From Bacteroides fluxus YIT 12057 (GTDB lineage Bacteria; Bacteroidota; Bacteroidia; Bacteroidales; Bacteroidaceae): a DNA stretch of 64,000 nucleotides. The notes under the pieces were generated by a model, which was not told where the DNA came from, ran no database searches, and saw nothing but the letters and a program-made list of their open reading frames with translations. The position numbers were made by a program, and so were the translations under genes. The stretch spans positions 302,683-366,682 of the forward strand of contig NZ_GL882689.1 in NCBI RefSeq assembly GCF_000195635.1, given 5' to 3'. Of the stretch, positions 27,737-36,640 are shown one piece after another (positions within the stretch are counted from its first letter, which is position 1; every line of letters begins with the position of its first letter).

Positions 27737-29734
27737 ATGAAAAAGATATTTACGATATTGGGCATATCTGCCTTGGCGCTGGCTTTTGCTTCTTGCGAAG
27801 ATTGGTTGGATATGCCTTCCGAATCAAAGGCGGACAGTTCTTCTATTTTCAATACGATAGGCCGGGCGGAGATGACTACCGTAGGCGCTTATACTTACTT
27901 GCATTCTCAGGAATTGGGTTATCAGTTGCTGATGGGAACGGATGAGTCGGCTTCCAATGAGAGTAATTCCAAGTATAATGTATCCAATTATGACTATACC
28001 AATCTGACGGGTATGTTGAGCAAGACTTATACTTGGATGTATCAGGCTATTGAATATTCCAATGTCTGCATCAGTAATTTGCCTAAGATGAAGGGGGCGA
28101 CAGAAAGTGAGCAGAAGAAGATAAACTCTTTGTTGGGCGAAGCTTTGGCTATTCGTGCGTATGCTTATTGGAATCTGGTGCGTTTCTATGGAGATGTTCC
28201 TTATGCCGATGTTCCCACTGCCGAACTGGCTACTTTTTCTTCCTCACGTGTAAGCCGTGATACAATCTATGATCATTGCGTCTCCGACTTGCAGCGTGCT
28301 GTGAAATTATTGCCTTGGCGAAGCGAAGGGATGGTTGATACTCCCGAGCGTTTTACGAAGAATTCGGCCTACGGTATTCTGGCACGTGTGGCTTTGTATG
28401 CTGCCGGTTACTCTTTGCGTTGGGATTTGAATACGGTGCCTTATAATGCCGGTACGGTTGAGATAGCTCAACGTAGTGATGCGGCCCGTATTAAGGAACT
28501 GTATCAGATTGCGGCGGATGCTTGCAAGGCAGTCATCACTAAGGGGGAAAATGGTTTGGTGGAAAATTACGACCAACTTTTCCGCGATTTGGCCAATCAG
28601 CAATACAACAGGGAGACGATGTTAGAGTATGGCATGTTCGGCACGAATGCACAGGATGTCCGTACGGGTTATACCAATGGCATTCCCACCAGTGGAACAG
28701 ATAAGGCCGGTTTGGGTAAAGGTGGAAGCCAGATGTTTGCTTTTCCTACATTTTATTTTGAGTTTGACGAGAACGACCAACGTCGTGACGTGTCAGTTTG
28801 TAACTATGGACTTCGCTTGTCCGATAAGGGAAATGCTTATCAGATGGAGACATTCATAGGAATGGGAGTAGGCAAATATCGTATTAACTGGAAGAAAGTA
28901 AGAGGCGCTTCAGATAGTAAACGTGACATTAATTGGCCATTGTTGCGTTATTCGGATGTTTTATTGATGTATGCTGAAGCTTTGAATGAATTGAATAACG
29001 GGGCTACGGCTGAAGCAGTGGATGCCGTGAAGAAGGTACGTATGCGTGCGTTCCGTGACAATGCCTCACTAATGGGCGAGATACCTACCGGTTATCAAGA
29101 GTTTAAGGATTTTCTTATCAAAGAACGCAAGTTGGAACTTTCTAATGAAGGATTGCGTAAAAGTGATTTGGCGCGTTGGGGTATATTGGTGGATCACTTG
29201 ACTGCTGAAAAGGAAAAATTGGTTCAGTTGGCAAAGCGTGAAGGGGAGTATGCCAGTGTAGATGTATATCGTGCCTACAAACTGACATCGAAGCCGGACT
29301 TTGAAGACCCTACCATTGCATTGCCGTATATATCCATGACTGAGCAGGATTTGGTGGATATGGGATTGAACGAGGAGGCTTTGCAGATTATGCATACCTT
29401 GAATAATGGTTCTAAAGGCGCTTTGAAGACTAACTTTTATGAAGCGGACGGGAAAGTTTATTTTAAGAAAGAGGATGTGCCTGCTGGTGCAGGCAAGGTG
29501 GAGGAAGTGGAATATACCATTTTGAATATGTTCAGTATCAATTCCATCAAGCAGAAAGGAAACCTCTGTGTGGAAGATGTGGAGGGGATATCCTCTAACA
29601 ATGCGTGGATTACAGGCAAGACCGGTGTATTTTATGGCATGAAGAAGAATATGGTTGAGATCTTGCCATTCAATACAACGAATATAATTGATGTAAATCC
29701 GGGACTTGCCGGTCAGCAGCATCCCTGCTATTAA
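27737..29734 (+). CDS. SusD/RagB-family glycan-binding lipoprotein (copy 2)
   Basis: This 665-residue lipoprotein has its lipobox in ALAFASCEDWLDMP. The SusD fold is indicated by LGEALAIRAYAYWNLVRFYGDVPY, given here in part as AYWNLVRFYGDVPY, and by YSDVLLMYAEALNELN. Like copy 1 it carries a long C-terminal extension. It pairs with the SusC at 24482 and is followed by a terminator-like hairpin before the GH2 gene. Confidence 0.95.
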   Translation: MKKIFTILGISALALAFASCEDWLDMPSESKADSSSIFNTIGRAEMTTVGAYTYLHSQELGYQLLMGTDESASNESNSKYNVSNYDYTNLTGMLSKTYTWMYQAIEYSNVCISNLPKMKGATESEQKKINSLLGEALAIRAYAYWNLVRFYGDVPYADVPTAELATFSSSRVSRDTIYDHCVSDLQRAVKLLPWRSEGMVDTPERFTKNSAYGILARVALYAAGYSLRWDLNTVPYNAGTVEIAQRSDAARIKELYQIAADACKAVITKGENGLVENYDQLFRDLANQQYNRETMLEYGMFGTNAQDVRTGYTNGIPTSGTDKAGLGKGGSQMFAFPTFYFEFDENDQRRDVSVCNYGLRLSDKGNAYQMETFIGMGVGKYRINWKKVRGASDSKRDINWPLLRYSDVLLMYAEALNELNNGATAEAVDAVKKVRMRAFRDNASLMGEIPTGYQEFKDFLIKERKLELSNEGLRKSDLARWGILVDHLTAEKEKLVQLAKREGEYASVDVYRAYKLTSKPDFEDPTIALPYISMTEQDLVDMGLNEEALQIMHTLNNGSKGALKTNFYEADGKVYFKKEDVPAGAGKVEEVEYTILNMFSINSIKQKGNLCVEDVEGISSNNAWITGKTGVFYGMKKNMVEILPFNTTNIIDVNPGLAGQQHPCY

Positions 29735-29768
29735 TGATTGTTTGATTTTCAGGTTAGTGAAGAGGGAG

Positions 29769-29799
29769 AGGCGGACACTTTTCGGTGTGCCGCCTTTTT
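29769..29799 (+). terminator. Terminator-like hairpin after the second susD
   Basis: GGCGGACAC (29770-29778) pairs with GTGTGCCGCC (29785-29794) with one bulge, followed by TTTTTC. It resembles the hairpin after the first susD and has the same upstream AGGTTAGT string. Confidence 0.65.
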
Positions 29800-29889
29800 C
29801 TTGTCATTTTGTGTAGCTGGAAAGTCATTCTTCTTATCTCTTTTTTGATAGATATTTTATTACTTCGTATCCTTAAATTGAAATACATT

Positions 29890-32751
29890 ATGAAGTATCA
29901 ACCTGTTTTTTTGTTTTTCTGGTTTCTTCTTTTATGCAGTGGTGTATCTGCTCAGCAGACCGAACGCCAATACCTTTCAGGTACAGGATTAAACAACACT
30001 GTAACTTGGCGGTTCCGTTGTTCCGAAGGCCGGAACAGTGGAAAATGGAGCAAGATAGAAGTACCTTCCCAATGGGAGTTGCAAGGTTTTGGTGAATATA
30101 CCTACGGGCGTTGGTATAAAAAGAAAGGGGTGAAGAATCCCAGCATGGAGGAGGGCGTTTATCGTCGCACGTTTACTGTGCCGGCCGGTTGGAAAGGGAA
30201 AAATATACGCTTGTGGTTTGACGGGGTAATGACGGATACGGAGGTGCTTGTGAATGGTTTTTCTGCCGGAGAGACGCATCGTGGAGGCTTTTATCGTTTT
30301 TCTTATGATGTGACTTCGATGGTGAAGTATGGCGCTTCCAATAAGATAGAGGTACGGGTCAGAAAACATTCGGACAACAAGTCTGTGAACGCAGCCGAAC
30401 GAAAGGCTGACTGGTGGCTGTTCGGCGGTATATATCGTCCGGTATGGCTGGAGGCTAAGCCGGAGATGCGTATTGAGCATATAGCGGTAGATGCGCGGGC
30501 AGATGGCGATATGCGGCTCCATGCCACCTTGAAGGGGTTGAGGGGGAAAGAAAAACTTGTAGCTGCCTTGCGGTTGGCGGGAGAGGTGGATGAGACTCCA
30601 CAGAGCCGGACCTGGGAGATTGGGCACGACAGTGTATTCACCCATTTTTGGAACGATATCGAGCCTTGGACTCCGGAGGCTCCTCGGCTCTACGACTTGG
30701 CTGTTTCCTTATTGAACGGGGAAGGGGAACAAGTACATCAGACAACTGTCCGCATAGGATTCCGTACCGTTGATTTCCGGCCGCGTGACGGCATCTATCT
30801 GAATGGTACCAAATTAGTGATGAAGGGAATCAACCGCCACTCTTTCCATCCCGATGGCGGGCGTACTACCGACAAAGAAATCAGCATTCAAGATGCCTTG
30901 CTTATCAAGGAGATGAACATGAATGCCGTACGTTCCCATTATCCGCCGGATGAACATTTCCTGGATGCTTGCGATTCATTGGGGTTGCTTTATGTCGATG
31001 AACTTGCCGGCTGGCAGAATGCATACGATACGGCCACCGGCGGCAAATTGGTGAAGGAGATGATAGAAAGGGATGTGAACCATCCTTGTATCGTACTCTG
31101 GAGCAACGGGAATGAGGGTGGATGGAATACGGCCACCGACAAATTATTTCACCTGTATGATCCGCAGCACCGTCATGTCATCCATCCTTGGGCAGATTTT
31201 GATGAGTTGGATACTCATCATTATCCGGCTTTTCTGACGGGTGTAGGGCGTTTTACCAATGGCTATAAGGTTTTCATGCCTACGGAATTCATGCACGGAC
31301 AGTATGACCAGGGGCATGGTGCGGGATTGGAAGACTTTTGGGCACGCTATACGGCGCACCCTCTTTTTGCCGGAGGTTTTATGTGGGCATACAGTGATGA
31401 AGCTGTACGGCGGGCAGACCGTAATGGAATGTTGGACAGTGAAGGATACAATGCTCCCGATGGCATTGTAGGCCCTTACCGTGAGAAAGAAGGCAGCTTT
31501 TATTCTGTACGCGAGATCTGGTCGCCGATAAAAGTGGAGCCTTTGATGGTGACTTCTTCTTTTAAAGGACGTTTTTTAGTGACCAACCGTTATCTGTTTA
31601 CCAATTTGAAACAGTGTTCCATGCGTTACCGTATCCTTTCTTGCCCTTCTCCACTGATGGGTGGGGCGGGTGTATGTGTCGTGGACAGCGGGGCGGTGGA
31701 ACTGCCTCCTCTGGAACCGGGTGAAACCGGATATGCCTGTATGGCCGCATGGGCTGATTGTGGAAAGCCGGAGACGTTTTTTAAAGGAGACGTGTTGGAG
31801 TTGGAGGCGGTTGCTCCCGACGGCAAGAGCGTCTGTACCCGTACATATCCCATTCGGGGCGCAAAGAACTATCTTGATGCCCAACTGGCTTCCTTGAGAG
31901 TTACCGGTGAGGGCGGCAATGTGGAAGAAACCGATTCTTTGGTCATACTGCATTCCGCTATGGTGGATATATCTTTCCGTCGAAGCAATGCCACGGTTTG
32001 TTCAGTCTTGAGAAAGAGGGACCACCATATAATTCCGTTGAAAGACGGCCCGTTGCCTGTAGGCATGCAGATGAAACTGGTTTCTCTTACCGCCCGTACG
32101 GAGCGGAACGGAGATGCCGTACTTTGTGCCCGTTACCGGGGAGGAGCCGACTCTATAGTATGGCGTTTGCGTCCGGATGGTTTGTTGAAGATGGATGCCG
32201 TGCTGCTGAACCGTGCTTCGGGCGGAGGAGGTTTTGACGATGCCTTTACGGATGAGGCTGTCCTTAATTTGGGTTTTACGTTTTCGTATCCCGAAGAGGA
32301 ATGTACAGGTATGCGCTGGATGGGCCGTGGCCCTTACCGTGTATGGAAAAACCGCATTCCCGGTACGAATTATGGCATTTGGCAGAAAGACTTTAATAAC
32401 ACCATTACCGGCGAGAGTACGGACAGACTGGTTTATCCGGAGTTTAAGGGGTATCATGCCAATCTTTATTGGGCTGTAATCCTCGGCGAGAAGTCTGCTT
32501 TTACCGTTTATTCTGCCACGGACGGGGTGTTTTTCCGTGTATTTACTCCCGAAGAGCCTCATGGACGTCAGGATGGCATCCATACCATGCCCGACTTTCC
32601 ATCCGGTGACCTGTCTTTCTTGCTGGATATCCCGGCCATCCGTTCGTTTAAACCGGTTAGCCAGCATGGCCCTCAAAGCCAGCCAGGGATTATCCGTATC
32701 AAGAAAGGAGATGAGGGGTTGAGGTTAGGACTATTGTTTGATTTTCGATAA
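29890..32751 (+). CDS. GH2-family beta-galactosidase-like enzyme
   Basis: This 953-residue exported GH2 protein has an N-terminal jelly-roll (RLWFDGVMTDTEVLVNGF), an immunoglobulin-like domain and a TIM barrel. The barrel contains GINRHSFHPDGGRTT, the acid/base region WSNGNEGG (E409) and a nucleophile candidate in MPTEFMHG (E466), followed by a C-terminal beta-galactosidase small-chain-like sandwich (WMGRGPYRVWKNR). The ATG at 29890 gives a signal peptide ending in SGVSAQ; the open frame extends upstream but that part is outside the signal. In pectin clusters GH2 enzymes remove beta-galactose or other beta-linked sugars from side chains; the exact sugar is not settled here. Confidence 0.88.
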   Translation: MKYQPVFLFFWFLLLCSGVSAQQTERQYLSGTGLNNTVTWRFRCSEGRNSGKWSKIEVPSQWELQGFGEYTYGRWYKKKGVKNPSMEEGVYRRTFTVPAGWKGKNIRLWFDGVMTDTEVLVNGFSAGETHRGGFYRFSYDVTSMVKYGASNKIEVRVRKHSDNKSVNAAERKADWWLFGGIYRPVWLEAKPEMRIEHIAVDARADGDMRLHATLKGLRGKEKLVAALRLAGEVDETPQSRTWEIGHDSVFTHFWNDIEPWTPEAPRLYDLAVSLLNGEGEQVHQTTVRIGFRTVDFRPRDGIYLNGTKLVMKGINRHSFHPDGGRTTDKEISIQDALLIKEMNMNAVRSHYPPDEHFLDACDSLGLLYVDELAGWQNAYDTATGGKLVKEMIERDVNHPCIVLWSNGNEGGWNTATDKLFHLYDPQHRHVIHPWADFDELDTHHYPAFLTGVGRFTNGYKVFMPTEFMHGQYDQGHGAGLEDFWARYTAHPLFAGGFMWAYSDEAVRRADRNGMLDSEGYNAPDGIVGPYREKEGSFYSVREIWSPIKVEPLMVTSSFKGRFLVTNRYLFTNLKQCSMRYRILSCPSPLMGGAGVCVVDSGAVELPPLEPGETGYACMAAWADCGKPETFFKGDVLELEAVAPDGKSVCTRTYPIRGAKNYLDAQLASLRVTGEGGNVEETDSLVILHSAMVDISFRRSNATVCSVLRKRDHHIIPLKDGPLPVGMQMKLVSLTARTERNGDAVLCARYRGGADSIVWRLRPDGLLKMDAVLLNRASGGGGFDDAFTDEAVLNLGFTFSYPEEECTGMRWMGRGPYRVWKNRIPGTNYGIWQKDFNNTITGESTDRLVYPEFKGYHANLYWAVILGEKSAFTVYSATDGVFFRVFTPEEPHGRQDGIHTMPDFPSGDLSFLLDIPAIRSFKPVSQHGPQSQPGIIRIKKGDEGLRLGLLFDFR

Positions 32752-32771
32752 TAAATTGATTTTGAAAACTT

Positions 32772-34157
32772 ATGCATATTATGAAAAACTTCTTTTTTGC
32801 CGCCTGTTTGCTTCTGGCGGCTACTTGCATGCAAGCACAATCCATAGCCTTTCCGGGTGCTGAAGGGTATGGCAAATATACCACCGGCGGACGGGGCGGG
32901 CGTGTCCTTACCGTTACGAATCTGAATGACAGCGGTAAAGGCAGTTTCCGCGATGCGGTGGAGCAGCGGGGACCCCGTATAGTAGTCTTTGCTGTAGATG
33001 GTACCATTGAATTGAAGTCTCCACTTCGCATAATCAATGACAGTATTACCATAGCGGGACAGTCTGCTCCGGGAGATGGTATCTGCCTGAAAGATTATCC
33101 TCTGGTGGTGAATGCCGGTAATGTGATTGTCCGTTATATCCGTGTACGGGTAGGAGACAGGTATCACCTGGATAGCGACGGCTTGGGAGGCGGGCGTTAC
33201 GGGCAGAAGAATGTAGTGCTCGATCACCTTTCTGTAAGCTGGAGCATCGACGAATGTCTTTCCATTTACAAAACGGAAAACCTGACAGTGCAGTGGTGCC
33301 TGGTGGCCCATAGCTTGAATACTTCAGTTCATACCAAGGGGAGTCATGGCTTTGGAGGTATTTGGGGAGGTTATAAAGCGACTTTCCACCATAATCTGCT
33401 GGCAAACCATGCAAGCCGTAATCCCCGTTTTTCTTCGGTAGATGGTACGAAGTGGGTGGACTATCGTAACAATGTGGTGTACAATTGGGGATTTAAGACT
33501 GCATACGGCGGAGGGCATCATGCCGAGATAAACATGGTGAACAATTATTATAAACCGGGCCCTGCCTCACGGCATCACCGCTTGCTTGATGTGGCGGAAG
33601 ATGGTACGGGACGGTATTATGTGGCCGGAAATGTGATGGAAGGTGATGATGCCGTGACACGCGATAACCAGGGGGCGGTGACCGATTGTGCCGGAAAGTG
33701 CTACATCCGTAACAGGAAGAGTGCGGCGCCGGATTCAGGCATCTCTCCGGAGGCCGTTCCTACTCCGGGCGAGGAGTGTACGTCTTGTCTGGTGGACGCT
33801 CCATTTCCTTACGAGCCGATATGTGAAGATACGCCGGCTGTGGCTTATCAGCGGGTTTTAGCTTCTGTGGGGTGTAGTTTCTCGCAGGATGATTACGACT
33901 GTGAGGTTCTGCGCCAGGTGAAAGAAGGTATCGGCACGTTCGGTACAGACGGTATCATCAACTCGCAGGAAGATGTGGGTGGCTGGCCTGTCTTGAAAGC
34001 AGGAAAAGTACGGAAGGACAGTGATGGCGACGGCATGCCGGATGCATGGGAACTGCGGCATGGGCTGGAACCGAAGGACGCATCCGATGCATCTGCCTAT
34101 ACATTGGATAAAGAGTTTACTAATGTCGAGGTCTATCTGAACGGTCTGGCTTTATAG
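32772..34157 (+). CDS. Pectate lyase, PL1 family
   Basis: This 461-residue secreted parallel beta-helix lyase cleaves polygalacturonate. Family features are the start AFPGAEGYGKYTTGGRGG, the TVTNLNDSGKGSFRDAV segment, DHLSVSWSIDECLSIY, and NHASRNPRFSSVDG with the conserved Arg of the active site. Near the C-terminus DSDGDGMPDAWELRHGL is a single EF-hand-like calcium motif commonly found at the end of Bacteroides pectate lyases. The signal peptide ends in TCMQAQ. ATG at 32781 is an alternative start. It follows the GH2 gene by 20 bp, so the two are probably co-transcribed. Confidence 0.92.
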   Translation: MHIMKNFFFAACLLLAATCMQAQSIAFPGAEGYGKYTTGGRGGRVLTVTNLNDSGKGSFRDAVEQRGPRIVVFAVDGTIELKSPLRIINDSITIAGQSAPGDGICLKDYPLVVNAGNVIVRYIRVRVGDRYHLDSDGLGGGRYGQKNVVLDHLSVSWSIDECLSIYKTENLTVQWCLVAHSLNTSVHTKGSHGFGGIWGGYKATFHHNLLANHASRNPRFSSVDGTKWVDYRNNVVYNWGFKTAYGGGHHAEINMVNNYYKPGPASRHHRLLDVAEDGTGRYYVAGNVMEGDDAVTRDNQGAVTDCAGKCYIRNRKSAAPDSGISPEAVPTPGEECTSCLVDAPFPYEPICEDTPAVAYQRVLASVGCSFSQDDYDCEVLRQVKEGIGTFGTDGIINSQEDVGGWPVLKAGKVRKDSDGDGMPDAWELRHGLEPKDASDASAYTLDKEFTNVEVYLNGLAL

Positions 34158-34217
34158 ATTATCATTTATCTTAGCATTTCTGCCAAACCAAACAGAGCTT
34201 GGCTGGCGGGGAAACGC

Positions 34218-34225
34218 TATCTTTG
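34218..34225 (+). promoter_or_regulatory. Candidate -7 box upstream of the 34270 gene
   Basis: TATCTTTG is a perfect TAnnTTTG match 44 bp before the ATG. The leader contains ATTAATCAAATATA, which also occurs in the first susC leader. It suggests a new transcription unit after PL1. Confidence 0.45.
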
Positions 34226-34269
34226 TGCTCGAACACAACTGTAACTATTAATCAAATATATTAGATACC

Positions 34270-36417
34270 ATGAAAAAATTGTTTTATTCCTTGCTTGCCG
34301 TTGCTTTGGCGGCTTGCGGTTCGGAGAAGCAAGCTCCGATTGACCGTGAAGCATTGGTAGCGCGTAACAATCCCCGGGTTTCTGCATTCGATTCGTTGGC
34401 TTCGCTTTCCGTGGGCAACGGTGAATTTGCCTTTACGGTAGATGCTACCGGGTTGCAGACATTTCCGGAAATGTATTCCAAAGGTGTGCCTCTGGGTACG
34501 CAAAGCCAATGGGGGTGGCATAGCTTCGGCAATCCCGACAACTACAAGCGGGAAGAGTATCTGAAAGAGTATGATTTCGGTCGCGGACATAAAGAGATAT
34601 ATGCTTGCCAGTTCAAGGAAGATGGTCGTCAGAAGGGGGCTGCCAATTGGTTCCGCATGAACCCTCACCGCCTGCATCTGGGCATTGTCGGTCTGGAACT
34701 GGGCGAAGGAGTGAAGGCTTCGGATATCACGGACATCGACCAGACCCTTGATTTGATGAAAGGAAAAATCACCAGTCACTTTATGCTGAACGGAAATACG
34801 TTCGATGTAGAGACAGTCTGCCACCCGCAGCTGGATATGATTTCTACCAGAGTAACCGACCGTGCGCATGCCGGAATCAACCTTCGCTTTCCTTATCCTA
34901 CGGGAGCTCATGCCGATGATGCCTGCAACTGGGATGCCAATGACAAACACTCTACGGAGATTGTGCGCCAGGACGCGCAAAGTGCCTTGTTGAAGCGTAC
35001 GTTGGACGAGACGACCTACTACGTGACCTTGCGTTGGGAAGGGAAGGCTGCGTTGGCTGAAAAGTCAAAGAACTATTTCGTGCTGACTCCTGAAGAAGAT
35101 ATGCTCGCCTTGTCCTGCCGTTTCACGGCAAACTTTGAAGGAACTGTGTTCGAGAGCGAACCGGGCGTTTACTCCGGTGACAAGCCGTTGCCCTCGTATG
35201 CTGAAACCGCTGCCGCAAGTGACAGCTATTGGACCGGATTCTGGAAAAACGGTGCGGCTGTCGATTTCTCGCATTGTACGGATCCGCGTGCTCCGGAATT
35301 GGAACGCCGTGTCCTGTTGAGCCAATATTTGCTTGCCATCCAGTCTGCCGGAACTACGCCTCCGCAGGAAACGGGTCTGACTTACAACTCCTGGTTTGGC
35401 AAGTTCCATCTGGAAATGATCTGGTGGCATCAGTCCTGGCAGGCTCTTTGGGGACATCCCGAATTGCTTGACCGTACATTGGGCTGGTATGAGACCGTAG
35501 AGCCCGTTGCCCGCGAAATAGCCCGTCGCCAAGGCTTCGACGGTGTCCGTTGGATGAAGATGACCGATCCGAGCGGTGTAGAGGCTCCTTCCAATGTAGG
35601 CAGTTTCCTTATTTGGCAACAGCCGCACTTTATCTATCTGGCGGAATTGGTGTATCGTGCCAATCCTTCCGATGAAATTATCAAGAAGTATAACCATTTG
35701 GTACAGGAAACGGCCAAGTTCATGTACTCTTTCGCCACTTACGATGAATTCCACGGACGTTTTATCTTGAAAGGAGCCATTCCTGCACAGGAAACGCTGC
35801 GTGCTGCCACTACCATTAATCCTCCTTTCGAATTGTCTTACTGGCATTATGCCATGCAGACTGCCCAGAAATGGCGTGAACGTGCCGGCGAAAAGCGTAA
35901 TCTGGAGTGGGATGAGATGATTGACAAGCTTTCTCCTTTGGCTTACAATGAAGACAGTTTATATCTTGCTTCGGAAGATGCCGTCGATACGTATAAAGAC
36001 ATCCGTTTCACAAGTGACCACATGGCCGTATTGGGTTCTGTAGGAATCTTGCCGATGAACAAGCTGATCCGTGCGGATTATATGAAGAATACGCTGGACT
36101 GGATTTGGGACAACTGGAACTGGGGCAAGACCTGGGGATGGGATTATCCGATGACTGCCATGAATGCTGCCCGTCTGGGCGAACCGGAAAAGGCGGTAGG
36201 TGCTTTGCTGATGGACAAGCGTACCAATACGTATCTGCTGAACGGGCATAACTACCAGGATGGCCGCCTGCGTTGCTACCTGCCCGGTAACGGTGGCTTG
36301 CTGACTGCCATCGCCATGATGTGTGCCGGCTGGGATGGCTGTGAGACAGAGAATCCGGGGTTTCCGAAGGACGGAACCTGGGATGTTCGTTGGGAGGGAC
36401 TGAAGCCGATGCCGTAA
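34270..36417 (+). CDS. Six-hairpin glycosidase-like lipoprotein of uncertain family
   Basis: This 715-residue lipoprotein has its lipobox in VALAACGS. I do not recognise a named CAZy family with confidence. The N-terminal third looks like a beta-sandwich (SVGNGEFAFTVDATGLQTFP), and the rest is Trp-rich and helical with stretches such as WFGKFHLEMIWWHQSWQALWG (given in part), WNWGKTWGWDYPMTAMNAARLG and GNGGLLTAIAMMCAG. This is the layout of (alpha/alpha)6 enzymes such as GH65 or GH95. The location between a pectate lyase and a second six-hairpin protein implies a role in trimming pectic oligosaccharides in the periplasm, which is inference. Confidence 0.65.
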   Translation: MKKLFYSLLAVALAACGSEKQAPIDREALVARNNPRVSAFDSLASLSVGNGEFAFTVDATGLQTFPEMYSKGVPLGTQSQWGWHSFGNPDNYKREEYLKEYDFGRGHKEIYACQFKEDGRQKGAANWFRMNPHRLHLGIVGLELGEGVKASDITDIDQTLDLMKGKITSHFMLNGNTFDVETVCHPQLDMISTRVTDRAHAGINLRFPYPTGAHADDACNWDANDKHSTEIVRQDAQSALLKRTLDETTYYVTLRWEGKAALAEKSKNYFVLTPEEDMLALSCRFTANFEGTVFESEPGVYSGDKPLPSYAETAAASDSYWTGFWKNGAAVDFSHCTDPRAPELERRVLLSQYLLAIQSAGTTPPQETGLTYNSWFGKFHLEMIWWHQSWQALWGHPELLDRTLGWYETVEPVAREIARRQGFDGVRWMKMTDPSGVEAPSNVGSFLIWQQPHFIYLAELVYRANPSDEIIKKYNHLVQETAKFMYSFATYDEFHGRFILKGAIPAQETLRAATTINPPFELSYWHYAMQTAQKWRERAGEKRNLEWDEMIDKLSPLAYNEDSLYLASEDAVDTYKDIRFTSDHMAVLGSVGILPMNKLIRADYMKNTLDWIWDNWNWGKTWGWDYPMTAMNAARLGEPEKAVGALLMDKRTNTYLLNGHNYQDGRLRCYLPGNGGLLTAIAMMCAGWDGCETENPGFPKDGTWDVRWEGLKPMP

Positions 36418-36480
36418 AGGAGAGATACTGAATCCTTTTTTTTATTTTTGACAGATAACTTGTGTTGGGACTGAGGTACA

Positions 36481-36546
36481 TTCCCATAACGACTGAACCG
36501 GATTCTCATAACGACTGAACCGAGTTCCCATAACGACTGAATGCAT
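36481..36546. repeat. Three tandem 22-bp repeats
   Basis: Units begin at 36481, 36503 and 36525, with core CATAACGACTGAACCG in the first two and CATAACGACTGAATGC in the third. They lie between the stop at 36417 and the next start at 36641, and are directly followed by a long inverted repeat. No spacers of CRISPR type are present. Confidence 0.8.
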
Positions 36547-36577
36547 GTCCCACTACCAATCATTGGGGTGGGACATG
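36544..36577. repeat. Long hairpin following the 22-bp repeats
   Basis: Perfect 10-bp arms CATGTCCCAC (36544-36553) and GTGGGACATG (36568-36577) enclose a smaller CCAAT/ATTGG dyad. No T tract follows, so a simple terminator is unlikely. Confidence 0.7.
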
Positions 36578-36640
36578 AATGCTTCTGATACATAGCTGTT
36601 TATGCAGGATCCCTATTGTTGTACTACGAAAAAGAAATCT

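Noticed and set aside
36481..36546. CRISPR-like array
   Set aside because: The 22-bp units are directly abutting with no unique spacers and no cas genes are nearby.
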